A DNA stretch of 64,000 bases from Panulirus ornatus (lineage: Eukaryota; Arthropoda; Malacostraca; Decapoda; Palinuridae), in the NCBI RefSeq assembly GCF_036320965.1, contig NC_092257.1:21327913-21391912 (forward strand), read 5' to 3'. Of this stretch, positions 1 to 11,353 are shown piece by piece. The translations under genes and the position numbers were made by a program. The notes below the pieces were generated by a model. That model saw only the letters and a list, made by a program, of their open reading frames with translations, had not been told where the DNA came from and did no database searches. Within the stretch, counting starts at the first letter, position 1; each line of letters opens with the position of its first letter.

Positions 1-50
1 AACAACCCTAAGGGGGAAACTGTATTTCAAATTGGGCCCTCGGCCAGATG

Positions 51-52
<2 letters not shown>

Positions 53-119
<67 letters not shown>
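53..119. repeat. (CT)n microsatellite
   Basis: An uninterrupted CT dinucleotide run of 67 bases. It is one of twelve GA/CT tracts of about 65 bases or more in the window. Pure polypurine-polypyrimidine mirror repeats like this can form triplex (H-DNA) structure, a known property of the sequence class. Confidence 0.97.
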
Positions 120-123
<4 letters not shown>

Positions 124-238
124 TAGGAACTAGGCTGAAGCGCGGCGCGTCTTGACCTAGAACAAACAAACACAAACTTGAGCGACGTAAAGTGTAGCAT
201 CAACGTTTGTTTTACGTACATGTAAGTACACCCAATCA

Positions 239-294
239 CCTAACCTAACCTAACCAAACCTAACCTAACCTAACCTAACCTAACCTAACCTAAC
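239..294 (-). repeat. Interstitial (TTAGG)n telomere-type repeat
   Basis: About eleven tandem CCTAA pentamers on the plus strand, one of them altered, which is TTAGG on the minus strand. TTAGG is the canonical telomere repeat of insects and many crustaceans. The flanks are ordinary unique sequence, so this reads as an interstitial block and not a chromosome end. It supports arthropod origin. Confidence 0.9.
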
Positions 295-360
295 TCCTTA
301 CAAACGTTAGCCAAATCTGACTTCAATTCTATTCATTCATTAAAAGAAATATGCTGTGGG

Positions 361-491
361 TTTTGTTTTTTTTTTCCAAAAGAAGGAACAGAGAAGGGGG
401 CCAGGTGAGGATATTCCCTCAAAGGCCCAGTCCACTGTTCTTACGCTACCTCGCTAATGCGGGAAATGGCGAATAGTATGAAAGAAAGAAA

Positions 492-493
<2 letters not shown>
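361..493 (+). mobile_element. SINE copy 1, tail module only (5'-truncated)
   Basis: A 5'-truncated copy of a short non-autonomous element seen seven times in the window. It starts in the internal T-run, continues through the motif CCAAAAGAAGGAACAGAG, and ends with GCGGGAAATGGCGAATAG and a GAAA-rich tail. Its 3' end runs directly into (TA)n. The 3' tail matches the end of the family-1 LINEs. No coding capacity is visible. Confidence 0.8.

Positions 494-574
<81 letters not shown>
494..574. repeat. (TA)n microsatellite between two retroelement tails
   Basis: A pure TA run. On its left is the 3' end of a plus-strand SINE; on its right is the 3' end of a minus-strand tRNA-derived element. The tract therefore sits tail-to-tail between two retroelements. 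Confidence 0.95.
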
Positions 575-575
<1 letters not shown>

Positions 576-700
576 GTGAACAAAGTGCATATGAACGCGC
601 ACCTTCATAGAACATACAAACCTCCAACAGCCAGGATCGAACCGGTGTAAACTCCGTTGCTCACCAAGGTGAGACAAAGGGTATTCGAGTACATAATATT
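575..700 (-). mobile_element. tRNA-derived SINE fragment (minus strand)
   Basis: Read on the minus strand it carries a pol III B-box-like motif, GGTTCGATCC, followed by CTGGCTGTTGGAGGTTTGTA. That is close to the stretch just after the B box in the plus-strand copy at 722-815. The A box is not convincing, so this copy is decayed or 5'-truncated. Its 3' end abuts the (TA)n at 494-574. Confidence 0.55.
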
Positions 701-721
701 CCAATAGTCATTTCCCTATTA

Positions 722-815
722 GGGGCGATCATTGCCTAGCGGTAGCGCTCCCGCCTGTTGCAAAGGGGTCCCGGGTTCAATCCTGGCTTTTGGCGGTTTG
801 TATCATATATATATA
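722..815 (+). mobile_element. tRNA-derived SINE head with pol III A and B boxes
   Basis: It starts GGGGCGATC and has an A-box-like TAGCGGTAGCG at 737-747, an anticodon-arm-like CCCGCC...GGGG stem, and a B-box-like GGTTCAATCC at 774-783 inside a CCGGG...CCTGG T-arm. This is the layout of a tRNA-derived SINE head. After the T-arm comes TTTGGCGGTTTGTAT, shared with the minus-strand copy at 575-700, and not an acceptor stem. A decayed true tRNA is the alternative, but the acceptor stem does not pair well and the downstream body is shared, which favours a SINE. Confidence 0.65.
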
Positions 816-914
816 AATATATGATCTCCAGGAAACCATAGATAGATGCGCGAGGTGTGGGACCTATAAGACGTCTAAAGAGTTTGCGGCTCAAAGAAAG
901 TACATTGGTAAGAC

Positions 915-1535
915 AGGGAGGGAGGTAGGGAGGCCATGGGTCTCGAGAAAAAGGGCGTTGGGAGAGAGGGAGGAAGAGAGGCCATGGGTCTCGAGAGAAA
1001 GGGTGCTGGGAGGGAGGGAGGGATGGAGGGAGGCCATGGGTCTCAAGGAAAAGGGTGTTGGGAGAGAGGGAGGCCATAGGTCTCGAGGAAAAGGGTGTTG
1101 GAAGGGAGGGAGGGAGAGAGGCCATGGGTCTCTAGGAAAAGGGTGCTGGGAGGGAGGGAGGGAGGGAGGGATGGAGGGAGGGAAGCCATGGGTCTTAAGG
1201 AAAAGGGTGTTGGGAGGGAGGAAGGCCATGTGTCTCGAGGAAAAGGGTGTTGGAAGGGAGGGAGGGAGAGAGGCCATGGGTCTTGAGGAAAAGGGTGCTG
1301 GGAGGGAGGGATGGAGGGAGGGAGGAAGGGAGGAAGGGAGGGAGGGAGGGAGGGAGGCCATGGGTCTCGAGGAAAAGGGCGTTGGAAGGGAGGGAGGGAG
1401 AGAGGCCATGGGTCTTGAGGAAAAGGGTGCTGGGAGGGAGGGATGGAGGAAGGGAGGGAGGGAGGGAGGGAGGCCATGGGTCTCAAGGAAAAGGGTGCTG
1501 GGAGGGAGGGAGGGAGGGAGGGAGGGGACAGACAG
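915..1535. repeat. G-rich minisatellite (units about 40-60 bp)
   Basis: Tandem copies of a unit containing GGCCATGGGTCTCGAGG, then GAAAAGGGTG, then a variable (GGGA)n spacer. Unit length varies through the number of GGGA repeats. The plus strand is dense in GGG runs, which could form G-quadruplexes. Overlapping frames on both strands are open only because the unit lacks stops; I do not call a gene. Confidence 0.9.
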
Positions 1536-1721
1536 GTCTGAGCGTCGGAGGCGGCTGCTTGATCTGCTAAGCAGAGGAGGAAACAGGTTAGCCAACATCT
1601 TTTATTATATTTATATCGTGCTGCTCTCCAGCGGTAACTACCCACCCACCACTCCGGGAGAGGCCGAGCTGTGGAGGAGGAGGCGCTACCTCTGTTCTAA
1701 ACCCCCAGCCATGACACTTAA

Positions 1722-1757
<36 letters not shown>

Positions 1758-1770
1758 CACAACACACACA
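1722..1770. repeat. (CA)n microsatellite
   Basis: CA dinucleotide run with a short imperfect stretch near its end. Confidence 0.95.
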
Positions 1771-1879
1771 AGACATACTTAACATCTATGTGTTTTTGTT
1801 GACTTATGATAAGGACAACAACCTTTCTAGTTACTGATACAGTCGGCGAAGGACAACCTTCGTGTTATCTACAACTTCA

Positions 1880-2300
1880 TCAGATGACCTATAACCCCAT
1901 AACCCCCCCCGAGATCACAACCTACATCCCATGTACTCTCATCCCACAACCTTCTCACGTATCACAACCCCTGGAGTATCACACTCGTATCATAACCTCC
2001 CCCCCAATACTATAACCTCCCTTGCCGTACTCTCCACACCACACAACCGCAGGACCACAACAAACTCCAGGACCACAACCCCTGCCTCACAACCCTCTGC
2101 CACAGATATCACGACTCTAAATCACAACTCTCAGTTCCCCTCCCCACCCCATCATTTCTACCAGACCTCTCCATGCCACAGATCCCCGCATACACCCAAC
2201 CCCCTCCCTCCCCCTTTACCACAACCCTCACACAACCCTCAGTACCACAACTCCCCTTCCCCCCTACCACAAACCGTCGCCTCGGTAACCACCGCGGCGC
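1880..2300. repeat. C/A-rich low-complexity, degenerate tandem region
   Basis: The plus strand is strongly C, A and T rich with recurring CACAACC-type words at irregular spacing. It looks like a decayed tandem array with no fixed period. No credible gene is seen. Confidence 0.5.
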
Positions 2301-2725
2301 TACCACACAGCCCGGGCCATCTGCCTCTCCAACTCTCCTCCATGTGTAAGGGGCCAATTCATTGGCAGTGATACCAACCTCACGGGGACCTGCCGACCCC
2401 TCCAAGCAAGGAACACATCACCCAAGTCATTCTCCTCATGAGCGTTGGTATTACTGCAATTACTCAAGCGCTCTTCAAGGAATTCCAGGAATCCGCGGCT
2501 TAGCACCCTCTTGGCCCTAACCTTCAATTTGAGGATCGTGCCAACGGAGGGCCCCGACCAGGCCGGGTTGTAATGAAGGGCTTCGCGCAACACACGACCA
2601 TCCCACACTCCGCCACAGGGGTCAGAGTCTCCATCTGGGCCCCTGGAAACTGGTTCACGAGGGTCCCGTCGTGATAGGGCCCCTGTGTCCCCGTGGGCCC
2701 GAGCAAGGGACGTATTTGGGCCCAT
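2300..2725 (-). other. Unassigned 141-codon open frame
   Basis: A GC-rich open frame on the minus strand in a stretch that is not obviously tandem. I recognise no domain, signal peptide or membrane segment. Composition is Arg, Gly, Pro and Leu rich, as expected for chance translation of GC-rich DNA. The 5' and 3' context shows no TATA box, poly-A signal or clear splice sites. A real exon cannot be excluded. Confidence 0.12.
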
Positions 2726-2920
2726 AAATGGCCTGGTGAGCTCCCCGGGTCGCTTTTATCGACTTAAATGGAACTCGTGGTTGTAAACACGACTGCCAGA
2801 TGCTGCTGTCATGCCCGCTGACACAGGCCATGCTGCAGTCAGCGGGTGTCAGTCCGTTGCTTGCTGCAGCAGCCAGCCGGCGTCAGCCAATTACTGAAGC
2901 AATCAGCCGTTGCAGCGGTA

Positions 2921-3016
2921 ACAGTCTGGCCCAGCCAGTCAGTATACAGACAGTCAGGAGTGTATGTAACAGTCTGGCCCAGCCAGTCAGTATACAGACA
3001 GTCAGGAGTGTATGTA
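2921..3016. repeat. 48-bp perfect tandem duplication
   Basis: Two adjacent identical 48-bp units, each beginning ACAGTCTGGCCCAGCC. The upstream 2800-2900 stretch is rich in related CAGTCAGC words. Identity of the two copies suggests a recent duplication. Confidence 0.9.
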
Positions 3017-3283
3017 GCTGGGTGGTATGGTGTAGGAGCTGTAGACCGATGGTGTGGCATTGTGGCAGGTGTGTGTGTGCGTGTGTGTGTGGGGCGGGGG
3101 CGTGGCAGGTGTGGAGGTGTGGTGGCAGGTATGTAGGTGTGGCAGGTAGGTTCCCGTGAGGTAGTGAGGTGTAAGACTCACTCACCCAAGGAAGTGCTAC
3201 ACTCCCTTGACTTAAGTCAGTGGGCCAGCCGCCCAAGGAAGTACTTAGGCTGCTCTTTACATATACCATATAGCTATCTTCAT

Positions 3284-3852
3284 CATATCCCTTTCATTCT
3301 AGTCTTCCTACTCCCCCCTCATCCTCTCCTTCATATCCCTTTCATTCTAGTCTTCTTACTCCCTCTCATCCTCTCCTTCATATCCCTTTCATTCTAGTCT
3401 TCTTACTCCCTCTCATCCTCTCCTTCATATCCCTTTCATTCTAGTCTTCTTACTCCCTCTCATCCTCTCCTTCATATCCCTTTCATTCTAGTCTTCCTAC
3501 TCCCCTCTCATCCTCTCCTTCATATCCCTTTCATTCCAGTCTTCCTACTCCCCTCTCATCCTCTCCTTCATATCCCTTTCCTTCTAGTCTTCCTACTCCC
3601 CTCTCATCCTCTCCTTCATATCCCTTTCATTCTAGTCTTCCTACTCCCTCTCATCCTCTCCTTCATATCCCTTTCATTCTAGTCTTCCTAAACCCTCTCA
3701 TCCTCTCCTTCATATCCCTTTCATTCTAGTCTTCTTACTCCCTCTCATCCTCTCCTTCATATCCCTTTCCTTCTAGTCTTCTTACTCCCTCTCATCCTCT
3801 CCTTCATATCCCTTTCCTTCTAGTCTTCCTACTCCCCTCTCATCCTCTCCTT
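3284..3852. repeat. 47/48-bp pyrimidine-rich minisatellite, about 12 units
   Basis: Each unit contains CATATCCCTTTCATTCTAG followed by TCTTCYTACTCCC and CTCATCCTCTCCTT. The 47 versus 48 length difference comes from the C-run. The plus strand is almost entirely pyrimidine. Confidence 0.95.
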
Positions 3853-4214
3853 ACCTCACCATCGTGTCTACTGTTGCCCCCATCGGAAGGTGGGAGGGAT
3901 ATCCCGTAGCCCCTTCCCATGTTCCAGTTGAGGCCTGACCTCCATGACAAATCTCGTCAATAACTGGAACATTTGAAGGGGAAGAAAAAAAAAAACCACG
4001 AAGGGTTGTGGAGAGGCGTCAGAGGTGTGGCAGGTGTGGTAACGTGGCAGGTGTGAGGACTGGGTAGGCTTGGGGGACAGCAGGTGTGGGCTACATGGTA
4101 GGTGTGTAGGGGCGCCGCAGGCACGTATGGAGGCGTGGGCTTCAGTAGCGTCGAGTCATGGGTCATCAACAAGTATTTCCTCCTAACTGACTCGTCAGAC
4201 AGAGTGACCCCAGC

Positions 4215-4811
4215 GGCCTGGCCTGGCCTGGCTTGGTCTGGTCTGGCTTGGCTTGGCTTGGTCTGGTCTGGCTTGGCTTGGTCTGGTCTGGCCTGGCTTG
4301 GCTTGGTCTGGTCTGGCTTGGCTTGGCTTGGTCTGGCCTGGTTTGGCTTGGCTTGGTCTGGCCTGGCTTGGCTTGGCTTGGTCTGGTCTGGCTTGGCTTG
4401 GCCTGGTCTGGCCTGGCTTGGCTTGGTCTGGTCTGGCTTGGCTTGGTCTGGTCTGGCTTGGCTTGGCTTGGTCTGGCCTGGCTTGGCTTGGTCTGGTCTG
4501 GCTTGGCTTGGTCTGGCCTGGCTTGTGTTGGTTTGGCCTGGCCTGGCTTGTTTTGGTCTGGCCTGGCTTGGCCTGGCCTGGCTTGGCTTGGTCTGGCGTG
4601 GCTTGGCCTGGCCTGACTTGGCTTGGTCTGGCCTGGCCTGGCCTGGTCTGGTCTGGCTTGGCTTGGTCTGGTCTGGCCTGGCTTGGCTTGGTCTGGTCTG
4701 GCTTGGCTTGGTCTGGCCTGGCCTGGCTTGTGTTGGTCTGGCCTGGCCTGACTTGGCTTGGTCTGGCCTGGCCTGGCCTGGCTTGCTCTGGCCTGGCCTG
4801 GCCTGGCTGGT
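4215..4811. repeat. Degenerate pentamer array (YTGGY)n, about 120 units
   Basis: About 600 bases of the 5-bp unit TTGGC, CTGGC or CTGGT in mixed order. Since 5 is not divisible by 3, the translation repeats every 15 bases. This gives apparent low-complexity proteins in five frames on both strands (for example QARPGQTKPS-like). These are artefacts. Confidence 0.96.
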
Positions 4812-5149
4812 CCTCCACTTGCCCATCCCACCTACTGCCCCCCCCCCCCCTCATGTCTTGCCACCGTCCTCATATTTAACCGTCTTCTCATACCTTCTCT
4901 TCCCCCCTCCCCCTCCTCATCCCTCATCACTCCTCACGCTCCTCTACTTCCCCCCTCCTCCTCCTCCTCCTCCTCCTCTGTTCTCTCTCATGTTTACCCT
5001 CACTTTCTTCATCATTTCCACTCACGTTACCCTACTCATCAATTCCCCATACTCACCTGTTTGCCCTCATTCACCTCCCATAATTCTACCGACAGCTTCC
5101 TGTAGCTCCTGGCCCGTTGTCACATCCTTTCGTCTACCTGTTTACCTCT

Positions 5150-5770
5150 GTCCGTAGACGGCAGACTCGCATATAGACAGAAGCCCTTCCATCTATCTAT
5201 CTCCCCCCGTCCATAGATGGCAAACTGGCTCATAGACAGAAACCCTTCCATCTACCTGTTTCCTCCCGTCCTTAGACGGTAGACTGGTTTACAGACAGAA
5301 AGCCTTCCATCTACCTGTTTCCCCTGTCCATAGGTGGCAGACTGGCTGATAGACAGAAACCCTTCCTTCTACCCGTTTCCCTCCGTCCGTAGACGGTAGA
5401 CTGGCTCACAGATAAAAACCCTTCCATCTACCTGTTTCCTTCCGTCTGCAAACGGCAGACTGGCTTATAGACAGAAACCTTTCCTTCACCAGTTCCCCCC
5501 CCCCACCCCCCTCACCGTCCACAGGTGGCAGAATGGCTTATAGACAGAAGCCCTTCCATACCTGTCCCCCCCCCGTCCGTACACGGCAGACTGGCTTATA
5601 GACAGAAGCCCTTCCATCTACCTGTTTCGCCCCCGTCCATAGACGGCAGACTGTCTTCCAGATAGAGGTCCTTCCTTCTATATGTTTCCACCCCCGTCTA
5701 TAGACGGCAGACTGGCTCAAAGACAAACACCCTTCCATACCAAACTGGTTCACAGACAGAAACCAGTGAG
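5150..5770. repeat. Minisatellite of about 60 bp, about 10 units
   Basis: Units contain TAGACGGCAGACTGGCT, then TAGACAGAAACCCTTCC, then ATCTACCTGTTTC and a variable C-run. Units differ by several percent and by C-run length. Confidence 0.9.
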
Positions 5771-6189
5771 TGAACTGAGAAGCAGCCAACCCTACCTCTG
5801 TCTCTGCCTGGCGAGCGGGCACTACCGGACTCACATGCAGAGCCAGAGGATCCTGCCGACGACACAGAATCACAGAGGGTCAATCCCAAACACACAAGGA
5901 AGAAATATATTCCATTTTTAGAGTACGAAGAAAATTTTGAATAGCTTTGGTCTACGAGGCGACAAAGGGATCTTCAATAAATACGCACAAATTAACGAAG
6001 TTTTGGTGATGAAGATGTGAAGCACAACAAGATATTCTGTAGGCTATGATTAAAAACATAACCCCCCCAAAAAAAAGGGTCCCTTAGACTTGATAACATC
6101 TGATGACCTGAAATTCGGAAAGGACTGAATTGTTAGAAACGTCTAACAAAGCAAAAAAGATAAAAAAAAAAAATGGTGGGTTATAACTG
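5771..6189. other. No gene recognised
   Basis: Mostly non-repetitive AT-rich sequence with short A- and C-runs. The end of the preceding array fades out near 5770. I see no convincing gene or RNA feature. Confidence 0.4.
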
Positions 6190-6600
6190 TTAGAATGACA
6201 AATGACGAAAGAGATACGGTGATACCTCTACAACACTATATAGTCAAGCCACATCTAGAATACCCAGCTCACTTCTGGGCACCAAACTTGATCAGGGACG
6301 AGGATAAAACTAGAACGAGTACAAAAAAGAGCAGCAAAGCTAATTCCGTCACTCAGAAAATCAGCATCCTGAAGACAGACCCGGAAATCTGAAATCATCT
6401 TCGCTACAAAAACCTTGCAAATGACTTGAGAATATCTGGTAGTGATGAGAAAAAAGTTTCAAAATCTTTTAAAAATGTCGACAGTATAATTCAATATGAT
6501 TTCTCCACCTTGAACAGAGTGCCACCAAAGAACCAGAAATACAAGGTCTGAAGTTAAAGTCTTGGTGATGTGACACAAAAGTAGCTAAAGACTTTTATTT
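6190..6600 (+). pseudogene. Decayed LINE reverse transcriptase C-terminal relic
   Basis: The translation contains IVKPHLEYPAHFWAPNL and then KKSSKA in the place of QRRATK. This resembles the R-PHLEY-V-FWSP...RRATK block downstream of the RT palm in many CR1/Jockey-like LINEs. The surrounding frame is broken by stops and shifts. The same block is better preserved at 46.1 kb. It is a relic and not a functional gene. Confidence 0.5.
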
Positions 6601-6714
6601 TTCTTAAGGTAAGTTACGGAATATTGCAATGAATTACCAACATATGCAGTCAAGAGGAAAAACAGGCAGTCCGTTCAAATTACTCGACAAACATTTTCAT
6701 GTTCAGTTGAGTGA

Positions 6715-7612
6715 GAGGAGGGAGGGTTGGTGGCTTCTACTTTACGATATTGTCTCCATCTATAGTGGTGGGTGGAGAGGTGTCTTCTACTATGCTGTCT
6801 CCATCTATAGTGGTGGGTGGAGAGGTGTCTTCTACTATGCTGTCTCCATCTATAGTGGTGGGTGGAGAGGTGTCTTCTACTATACTGTCTCCATCTATAG
6901 TGGTGGGTGGAGAGGTGTCTTCTACTATGCTGTCTCCATCTATAGTGGTGGGTGGAGAGGTGTCTTCTACTATGCTGTCTCCATCTATAGTGGTGGGTGG
7001 AGAGGTGTCTTCTACTATGCTGTCTCCATCTATAGTGGTGGGTGGAGAGGTGTCTTCTACTATGCTGTCTCCATCTATAGTGGTGGGTGGAGAGGTGTCT
7101 TCTACTATGCTGTCTCTATCTATAGTGGTGGGTGGAGAGGTGTCTTCTACTATGCTGTCTCCATCTATAGTGGTGGGTGGAGAGGTGTCTTCTACTATGC
7201 TGTCTCCATCTTTAGTGGTGGGTGGAGAGGTGTCTTCTACTATACTGTCTCCATCTTTAGTGGTGGGTGGAGAGGTGTCTTCTACTATACTGTCTCCATC
7301 TATAGTGGTGGGTGGAGAGGTGTCTTCTACTATACTGTCTCCATCTATAGTGGTGGGTGGAGAGGTGTCTTCTACTATACTGTCTCCATCTTTAGTGGTG
7401 GGTGGAGAGGTGTCTTCTACTATGCTGTCTCCATCTATAGTGGTGGGTGGAGAGGTGTCTTCTACTTTACTGTCTCCATCTATAGTGGTGGGTGGAGAGG
7501 TGTCTTCTACTATACTGTCTCCATCTATAGTGGTGGGTGGGGGAGGAGCCTTTTGCTTTACTATCCTGTCTCTATCTATAGTGGTGGGTGGGGAGGAGAC
7601 AACTGCTTTCTA
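6715..7612. repeat. 45-bp minisatellite, about 19 units
   Basis: The unit contains TGTCTCCATCTATAGTGG, then TGGGTGGAGAGG and TGTCTTCTACTATGC. Because 45 is a multiple of 3 and the unit has no stop in two plus-strand frames, open frames of 333 and 309 codons result (15-residue repeats such as VSIYSGGWRGVFYYA). Interior units are nearly identical; the last two carry small changes. I find no signal peptide, splice or promoter evidence and treat it as non-coding. Confidence 0.95.
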
Positions 7613-7639
7613 TCCACCCTCCTTGTATAGTAAAGGGTA

Positions 7640-8140
7640 GGTATGAGCACATATGCTTTACATAAGTTAGTCACCTCGACACAGACCATCAGGTCCCCTG
7701 GTATTTGGCTTTTCCTTGTATATCTACCTGTCCTCAGGCACTTCCATCCACCCGTCTCCTTCCGTTCACCTTCGGTCCCTCCACCTACCTACCATACAAA
7801 CCCGCGTTAACATCAGTTCTTTCCATCTACCCATCACCACATGAATGCATCTGGGTCACACCTCACATGCATTACTGTGGGTGGCTGCCTCCCACGTGCG
7901 GGGCCCATACGTCACTCCTACATGCATTACAGTGGGCCACTGCCTCCCACGTCACTGCCACTTCTACAATTTCCTCTCCAACACTACATCTCCAACATTC
8001 CCCCCCCCCAACCCCCACTCCTCTCGTCAGACTCTCATCTCCAAACCCCCCACCACCATCCCATCCCTCCTCAAACCCAACTTTCCCCATTCCCACCCAA
8101 CCATTCATCCTAACTTCCCTTCATCCCATCCATCCACCAT
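7640..8140. other. C-rich sequence without recognised gene
   Basis: A pyrimidine-rich plus strand leading into the next array. There is one short near-duplication around 7865-7960 (CATGCATTAC...TGCCTCCCACGT). Nothing else is recognised. Confidence 0.4.
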
Positions 8141-8615
8141 CCCTCCCATCATCCTTACAGTCCAGTCCCATCTACTCATCCCTCCCATCATCCTTACAAC
8201 CCAGCCCTATCTACTCATCCCTCCCATCATCCTAACAACCTAGTCCCATTTACTCATCCCTCCCATCATCCTTACAACCCAGCCCTATCTACTCATCCCT
8301 CCCATCATCCTTACAACCCAGCCCTATCTACTCATCCCTCCCATCATCCTAACAACCTAGTCCCATCTACTCATCCCTCCCATCATCCTTACAACCCAGC
8401 CCTATCTACTCATCCCTCCCATCATCCTAACAACCTAGTCCCATTTACTCATCCCTCCCATCATCCTTACAACCCAGCCCTACCTACTCATCCCTCCCAT
8501 CATCCTTACAACCCAGCCCTATCTACTCATCCCTCCCATCATCCTAACAACCTAGTCCCATTTACTCATCCCTCCCATCATCCTAACAACCTAGTCCCAC
8601 CTACTCATCCCTCCC
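8141..8615. repeat. 39-bp minisatellite, about 12 units, two unit types
   Basis: Units end in TACTCATCCCTCCCATCAT and begin either CCTTACAACCCAGCCC or CCTAACAACCTAGTCCC. The two types alternate irregularly, with pairs suggesting a 78-bp higher-order unit in part of the array. Confidence 0.93.
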
Positions 8616-9536
8616 TCAATCTCCCTCAACTCACACAAATCATCTGCTGTGTGTCTCTCCCCTCAACCTCATCACTCCACCATCCCTCCTCCTCATCCAC
8701 CCTCAACACCCCCCCCCCCGCCGCAAGTCCCCCTTCCACTCCCCCCAAAACTCCACCTACATCAACCTCCCACCTGTACCTGCACCTGTCCTCCATTGCC
8801 CAACCGCCTCGCCCACTCTCCCCACCTCCTCCCAGCCCGCCCGTCCCCACGCCCCACCCTCCTCCTGTCGTGGTCGGGGATGTAATGGGCGGGTGTGCGG
8901 GACCGGGCCCTCCCTCTCCGTGCTGGGCCGCCTCAAGTATGCCCAGCCGTAGTTATAATAGCCTCTCCCCCTCCTCCCACCCCCCCTCTCCTCCCCACAA
9001 CCCTCTTCTTCCCCTTCCCCTTCCCTCCACCCACCGCGCCAATAGTAGGGGTTGACGCCGGAGCCCCATCATATCGACTACCACCCCGGAGGCCCCACTT
9101 CTTCCCCGTCAGGTAGGGAGGGACACGTAGTGCAATGAAGGCAACCCATAGCACCAGGAGGGGGGGGGCGCGGGCTGGCGCGGCGCCCCACGTTCTTGAT
9201 CAAGCAGGGTTCCCCTTACTGCCAAGAACATCCCAAGGCAAGCAACTGAACCTAACCTGAGGGTGGGAGACGCCGTTGCAGTTGAGCCCTATAACATGGA
9301 AGACATGGGGTTTCCTCCACGCACCACACAAATATCCACCAACACCCACCTGACGCAGGGGCGGGAGCCCCCGGTCTTCCCCTACAGCAGATCCTCGTCG
9401 CCCTCTGACAAGTCCGCTCCTGCAGGAAAGACGAGGAACGATAAATACGTCATACCAACTCCTGTGCAGACGCCATTCACTCACATAACAACCCCGTGGC
9501 GCAGGGGAACACGCCAACCATCCCCCTTCCAATGAA
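8616..9536. other. Polypyrimidine tract and GC-rich stretch, no gene recognised
   Basis: From 8616 to about 9050 the plus strand is largely C and T, including long C-runs. From 9050 to 9536 the composition is balanced and GC-rich. Open frames there show no recognisable domain. Confidence 0.4.

Positions 9537-11353
<1,817 letters not shown>

Noticed and set aside
4102..5157. Trp/Gly/Leu-rich and Gln/Ala/Arg/Pro-rich proteins at 4.1-5.2 kb
   Set aside because: They are translations of a pentamer array, open in several frames on both strands.
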